DNA from: Kiloniellaceae bacterium
Lineage (GTDB): Bacteria > Pseudomonadota > Alphaproteobacteria > Kiloniellales > J153
Assembly (NCBI GenBank): GCA_021776115.1
Contig: JAJFGN010000028.1
Coordinates: forward strand, 124,001 to 188,000
Direction of reading: 5' to 3'
DNA length: 64,000 nt
This document shows positions 61,101 to 64,000 of the stretch, piece by piece. Numbering within the stretch: position 1 is the stretch's first letter; each line of letters opens with the position of its first letter. The position numbers and the translations under genes are program-made. A model generated the notes under the pieces. That model made no database searches. It had not been told where the DNA came from and saw nothing but the letters and a program-made list of their open reading frames with translations.

Positions 61101-61856
61101 CAGCAGCAGGAAGCCGGCGTTATACCAGTCGGCGGATTCAGGCACGTCGGTCTGCTCGCCCCAAGTCATGGGCGAGGCTGGCGGCAAGTCGCAATACCAG
61201 TCATAGAAGCTCATGCAGGTGCCGCCCATAAGCGACAGGTAGCGGGAACCGGCGGCGTAGGAAACCATGGACATGGCGGGAATGGGCGAGAAACCGAAAA
61301 CCCGGTCCGGACCATATTTTTTGGCGGTGTAGGCGTTGGCGGCGGCGATAATTTCGGTCGCCTCATCCCAATCGGCGCGCACAAACCCGCCTTTGCCCCT
61401 AATGGCGGTGTAATCGGCGCGCAGGATCGGGTCCTGCTGCAGTTTTGCCCAAGCTTCGGTCGGTGAATTTTCTTCGCGCAAGCGGCGATAGCTTTTCAGC
61501 AGACGCGAACGGATCAGCGGGTTTTTCACCCGGTTGGCGGAATAAAGATACCAACTGTAAGAAGCACCACGGGAGCAGCCGCGCGGCTCGTGGTTGGGCA
61601 ACCCGGCCCGGGTGCGCGGGTAATCGGTTTGCTGAGTCTCCCAGGTGACAATGCCGGATTTGACGTAAATTTTCCAGCTACAGGAACCGGTGCAGTTCAC
61701 TCCATGGGTAGAGCGCACGATTTTGTCATGCCGCCAGCGGTTGCGATAGGTTTCTTCCCAGTCGCGGTTCTCGGCCGTTGTGTCGCCGTGACCGTCAGCA
61801 AATGTCCCGACACTCCTTGGCTTCAAAAAATTCAGCCGGTCCAGTAAATGGCTCAT
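58119..61856 (-). CDS. narG: Respiratory nitrate reductase alpha subunit NarG
   Basis: 1245 aa (E. coli 1247). H51-x3-C55-x3-C59 with C94 binds the FS0 cluster, with His as first ligand as in true NarG. Molybdenum-domain regions include SFYDWYCDLPPASPMTWGEQ and LLWGSNVPQTRTPDAHF. Catalyses cytoplasmic nitrate reduction to nitrite. It follows narK2 after a 62-bp gap that contains a long hairpin. Confidence 0.97.
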   Translation of the reverse strand: MSHLLDRLNFLKPRSVGTFADGHGDTTAENRDWEETYRNRWRHDKIVRSTHGVNCTGSCSWKIYVKSGIVTWETQQTDYPRTRAGLPNHEPRGCSRGASYSWYLYSANRVKNPLIRSRLLKSYRRLREENSPTEAWAKLQQDPILRADYTAIRGKGGFVRADWDEATEIIAAANAYTAKKYGPDRVFGFSPIPAMSMVSYAAGSRYLSLMGGTCMSFYDWYCDLPPASPMTWGEQTDVPESADWYNAGFLLLWGSNVPQTRTPDAHFYTEARYRGTKSAVICPDYSEAAKFGDIWLAPKQGTDSALAMAMGHVILREFHLDRQAPYFEDYARRYSDMPMLVRLDEQNGKLVPGRLLRADDFDDKLGESNNSEWKTIAVDKSSNDLVAPNGSIGFRWGEKGHWNLEEKSSGHETELRLSLILEEHHDDIVGVDFPYFGGEATENFVKCQHPDVLTRNIPVKKLKLVDGEVYVATVFDLFCGNYGLDRGLGGDWVSKDFNEDLPFTPAWAEKITGVSQDKIITVAREFALNAEKTNGKSMVILGAGLNHWYHMDMNYRGIINMLVMCGCVGQSGGGWSHYVGQEKLRPQTGWQPLAFALDWARPPRHMNSTSAWYAHTDQWRYETLRAEEILSPTAPEGDWKDASLIDYNIRAERMGWLPSAPALKTNPLAVAKAAKQAGKEIPVYVAEQLKSGALEMSCEDPDAPENWPRNLFVWRSNLLGSSGKGHEYFLKHLLGTDHGVLGKELGEEGGQKPIEAKWHDEAPQGKLDLLVCIDFRMSTTAVYSDIVLPTASWYEKDDLNTSDMHPFIHPLQAAVDPAYESKSDWDIFKTIAKKFSEVAPEILGQETDIVCLPILHDTPAEIAQDQVKDWKKGECALIPGKTAPNFVAVERDYPNLYKRFTALGPLMEKVGNGGKGIAWDTKQEVQHLKDLNGVVTEDGVTKNMARIETAIDASEVILMLAPETNGEVAVKAWNALSKATGREHAHLAKSKEGEKIRFHDIAAQPRKIISSPTWSGIESEEVCYSAGYTNVHELIPWRTLSGRQQLYQDHLWMRAFGEGFCTYRPPVDLKTITRDVNASARDNEPHVVLNFITPHQKWGIHSTYSDNLLMLTLNRGGPVVWMSETDARKVGLVDNDWVEAYNVNGALTARVVVSQRMKEGTLFMYHAQEKIINTPGSEQTGKRGGIHNSVTRTTLKPTHMIGGYAQQSYGFNYYGTVGSNRDEFVIVRKMKNIDWLDRPASKKEA

Positions 61857-61877
61857 ATTATTTTTCCATTATGTTGG

Positions 61878-61906
61878 CGTACCAGCGCGGGACCCGCGCT
61901 GGTACG
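61878..61906 (-). other. 14-bp near-perfect hairpin between narK2 and narG
   Basis: CGTACCAGCGCGGG (61878-61891) and CCCGCGCTGGTACG (61893-61906) are exact inverted copies separated by one base. There is no T-run, so RNA processing or stabilisation between narK and narG messages fits better than termination. Confidence 0.7.
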
Positions 61907-61918
61907 AGTGTTCAGGGC

Positions 61919-63526
61919 TCAGGGGTTTTTCACGTAAGCGCCGGGGCGCATATAGAACCACCAGTTGATGACGATGCAAACGGCGTAGAAGATCGCAAAG
62001 CCATAGAGCGCGTATTCAGGCGTGCCCGCAGACATCTGTTCGCCAAACACTTTCGGGATGATGAAAGCGCCATAGGCGGCGACGGCAGAGGTCCAGCCCA
62101 GAACCGGCCCGGCCTGTTCCCTATCAAACACCACAGCGATTGTGCGGAAGGTCGAACCATTGCCGATGCCCGTGGCCGCGAACAGGATCAGAAACAGACC
62201 CATGAAGGGGTAGAAATACTGTTCCGGCGCGGCCGAGGAATAGGCCTGTTGCAAGAAGTAGGCGACCGCTAGGGCCGAGCCAACCATGATGAACGAAATG
62301 ATCTGGGTTACTTTCGCACCCCCCATCTTGTCCGCCATCATGCCGCCAATCGGGCGGATCAGAGCGCCGATAAAGGGCCCCATCCAGGCAAACATCAGCG
62401 CGCTCGGCCCGCTCGGGTTCACCGTGCCATGGGTCATCACCCCGTCAACCATCAAATGCTGGAAACCAAAGACGACTTTGATCGCCAGCGCGAAGGCTGC
62501 CGAATAACCGATGAAAGAGCCGAAGGTCATGGTGTAGATCACGGTCATCGCCCAGGTGTGTTTGTTGCCGAAGATCTTGTACTGGCGAGTCAGGTTCTGA
62601 CCGACCTGCCCGGGAATCAGCTTCAGCAGGAACACCGTCAGCGCGATAACAATGGGCAGAACGATCCATTTGGAAACGCCAAAGCCCGAACCGCCGACTT
62701 TCTCCGGCAGCATCAGCCACAACCCGAAGGCCGCCGCGACAAAACCAATGATCAGCATGAAGCTGATGATGCCAAAGGCGCCGAAGGGGCCTGGGATGTC
62801 CGGCGAGACGTGCTCAGTCCGAATGTTGTTCATACCGAACCAGCCGGCAAAGGCCAGCGGCACCAGCGCCAGCAGCCACACAAAACCCGCGTTGTGGATG
62901 AATGTCTCTGTTCCGGCCGGGATTTTACCGATCAACGTCCCGGAGGTGTTTTCAAGGATCATCGGTTCGCCGCCGAACAGACCGAAGGTCATCACCAGCG
63001 GGATCACGATTTGCATGGTGGTCACGCCGAAGTTGCCAAGGCCCGCGTTCATTCCCAGCGCATAACCTTGCACCTTTTTAGGAAAGAAGAAGCTGATGTT
63101 GGACATCGAAGAGGCAAAGTTGCCGCCACCGATACCCGACAGGAAGGCCAGAATCTGGAATTGCCAGAGTGGCGTATCCGGATCCTGCAGCGCAATACCC
63201 GCGCCGATTGCCGGGATCATCAGAAGCGCGGTGGTGAAGAAGATGGTGTTCCGCCCGCCGGCGATGCGGATAAAGAAGGTTGACGGGATGCGCAACGTTG
63301 CGCCGGTCAGGCCGGCGATGGCGGCGAGTGTGAACAGATCGGCTTTTGCAAACGGAAAACCGAGGTTGATCATCTGCACCGTGATGATGCCCCAATAAAG
63401 CCAGACGGCAAAGCCGCACAACAGGCTGGGGATCGAAATCCACAGGTTCCTTGTGGCGATGGACTTGCCCTCGGAAGTCCAGAAAGCTTCGTCTTCCGGT
63501 ACCCAGTTTTTCAGATCTTTTGCCAA
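61919..63526 (-). CDS. narK: Nitrate/nitrite MFS transporter NarK2 type
   Basis: 535 aa with about 12 hydrophobic segments; NNP-family motifs GIGGGNFASSMSNISFFFPK and GMNAGLGNFGVTTMQ, plus GIGNGSTFRTIAVVF. The TTG at 63526 is chosen for GGAG 6 nt upstream; a GTG at 63538 without ribosome site is the alternative. Length and the long loop near 200-240 suggest the NarK2 nitrate/nitrite antiporter type. Confidence 0.9.
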   Translation of the reverse strand: MAKDLKNWVPEDEAFWTSEGKSIATRNLWISIPSLLCGFAVWLYWGIITVQMINLGFPFAKADLFTLAAIAGLTGATLRIPSTFFIRIAGGRNTIFFTTALLMIPAIGAGIALQDPDTPLWQFQILAFLSGIGGGNFASSMSNISFFFPKKVQGYALGMNAGLGNFGVTTMQIVIPLVMTFGLFGGEPMILENTSGTLIGKIPAGTETFIHNAGFVWLLALVPLAFAGWFGMNNIRTEHVSPDIPGPFGAFGIISFMLIIGFVAAAFGLWLMLPEKVGGSGFGVSKWIVLPIVIALTVFLLKLIPGQVGQNLTRQYKIFGNKHTWAMTVIYTMTFGSFIGYSAAFALAIKVVFGFQHLMVDGVMTHGTVNPSGPSALMFAWMGPFIGALIRPIGGMMADKMGGAKVTQIISFIMVGSALAVAYFLQQAYSSAAPEQYFYPFMGLFLILFAATGIGNGSTFRTIAVVFDREQAGPVLGWTSAVAAYGAFIIPKVFGEQMSAGTPEYALYGFAIFYAVCIVINWWFYMRPGAYVKNP

Positions 63527-63552
63527 AGTTTTCTCCACTCGTTGTGGCTTGG

Positions 63553-63575
63553 GGCGGGCCGACCAGCGGCCCGCC
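63553..63575 (-). other. Hairpin between narK1 and narK2
   Basis: Nine-bp arms GGCGGGCCG/CGGCCCGCC with a 5-base loop, no T-run, in the 59-bp gap after the narK1 stop. Possible processing site separating the two transporter messages. Confidence 0.55.
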
Positions 63576-63585
63576 GACAAGTCGA

Positions 63586-64000
63586 TTAGTGAACTGGTTT
63601 CGGATGCGGAGCGTCCGGTACGTCAGAGAGATATTTCTCCGCAGCCAGTCCCGGATGGCGGCCGTATTCCATGCGACGGATCGCGATATGCATCCAGATG
63701 GTGGAGATCGCGACGACGACAAACATCAGCATGAAGGGCACGGTCCAAATGCCGGTGGCATCCAACAGTATCCCGAAAGTCACCGGCAGAACGAAACCAC
63801 CCAGTCCACCGATCATACCCACCAGGCCACCGACCGAGCCGACGTGATGCGGATAGTAAACCGGAATGTGCTTGTAAACGGCGGCCTTGCCGAGGCTCAT
63901 CACAAAACCCAGGACAATGGTCAGGGGAACGAAGACCATAACGCCCAGCGTGATGTTGAAGGTGATCGGCCCATTGATGCCGGCGACTGTATAGGTCGTC
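63586..64000 (-). CDS. narK: NarK1-type nitrate transporter, C-terminal part (cut by window end)
   Basis: The open frame continues past the right edge without a start; the visible C-terminal ~137 residues show PITFNITLGVMVFVPLTIVL, KAAVYKHIPVYYPHHVGSVGGLVGMIGGLGGFVLP and a basic-to-acidic tail ending PHPKPVH. This is the NarK1 (proton-nitrate symporter) type. In Paracoccus the two NarK domains are fused; here they are separate genes. Confidence 0.88.
   Translation of the reverse strand, partial: TTYTVAGINGPITFNITLGVMVFVPLTIVLGFVMSLGKAAVYKHIPVYYPHHVGSVGGLVGMIGGLGGFVLPVTFGILLDATGIWTVPFMLMFVVVAISTIWMHIAIRRMEYGRHPGLAAEKYLSDVPDAPHPKPVH

Noticed and set aside
58260-61466. Two long plus-strand open frames (376 and 318 codons) in the narG region
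   Set aside because: Antisense shadows of narG; composition typical of reverse-strand high-GC coding DNA.
62429-63283. A 284-codon plus-strand open frame
   Set aside because: Antisense to the transmembrane narK2 gene; very His/Arg/Asp/Gln-rich, no domain.

Overview
The window looks like a piece of a chromosome (or large replicon) of a metabolically versatile denitrifying alphaproteobacterium, probably Rhodospirillales-like. The support is the alphaproteobacterial style of the aio and nar clusters, the Liv/Urt-type amide transporters, heavy use of ATGA/GTGA translational coupling and moderately high GC. The taxon is inference. The window reads as a mosaic of catabolic modules separated by dead IS6 transposases, tRNA-derived scars and a dispersed ~235-bp repeat.

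Region 1 (1-3.1 kb, minus strand): a response regulator cut by the window edge and its partner, an NCS1 nucleobase/allantoin-type permease fused through a cysteine-rich segment to a histidine kinase. A decayed IS6 transposase follows (3.3-4.0 kb). Region 2 (4.0-20.5 kb, all minus) is an amide/urea-type nitrogen supercluster. Module 2a holds a solute-binding protein, LivH, a LivM-LivG fusion, LivF, a DUF1028 protein, an AtzG/GatC-like small protein, an amidase-signature hydrolase and a nitrilase-superfamily amidohydrolase. Module 2b holds AmiC and AmiR-like regulators, then a binding protein, LivH, LivM, LivG, LivF and a formamidase/acetamidase. The leader of module 2b has an intrinsic terminator overlapped by a hairpin with an A1/G4 hexaloop, as expected for ANTAR antitermination.

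Region 3 (20.5-30 kb): an IS6 pseudogene with one in-frame stop, a non-coding stretch with AACAGGGAA repeats and repeat copy A, then a divergent module: an M20 amidohydrolase (minus) facing a dipeptide-type ABC importer (binding protein, DppB, a DppC-DppD fusion, DppF) and a GntR/FCD regulator (plus). Palindromic ATCATGAT operators lie in the divergent promoter. Region 4 (29.8-38.3 kb) is an arsenic island bounded by direct-repeat copies B and C: a 5'-truncated aquaporin remnant and arsC (plus), then aioX-aioS-aioR-aioB-aioA (minus). A near-perfect sigma-54 promoter and two inverted repeats precede aioBA. A degenerate tRNA-Leu lies between aioX and copy C.

Region 5 (38.3-53.4 kb): an isochorismatase-like hydrolase, then a long minus-strand operon running from a class-IV aminotransferase through a dimethylglycine/sarcosine-dehydrogenase-like flavoenzyme, a dipeptide-type ABC importer, a class-III aminotransferase, an internally duplicated protein of unknown family and an acetolactate-synthase-like ThDP enzyme. 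An IclR regulator is divergent to it. The substrate is unknown. This is the least explained metabolic system in the window. Region 6 (53.4-54.4 kb) is an island scar: a tRNA-fMet-like 3' fragment, a terminator, a decayed DUF2513-like gene and an IS6 fragment. Region 7 (54.4-64 kb, minus) is the respiratory nitrate reductase operon narK1-narK2-narG-narH-narJ-narI-parvulin; narK1 runs off the right edge.

Across the window, all four ABC binding-protein genes are separated from their permease genes by a long stem-loop, and three different ABC gene pairs are fused. Nitrate respiration and arsenite oxidation side by side would allow anaerobic arsenite oxidation coupled to denitrification; this is an inference from gene content.
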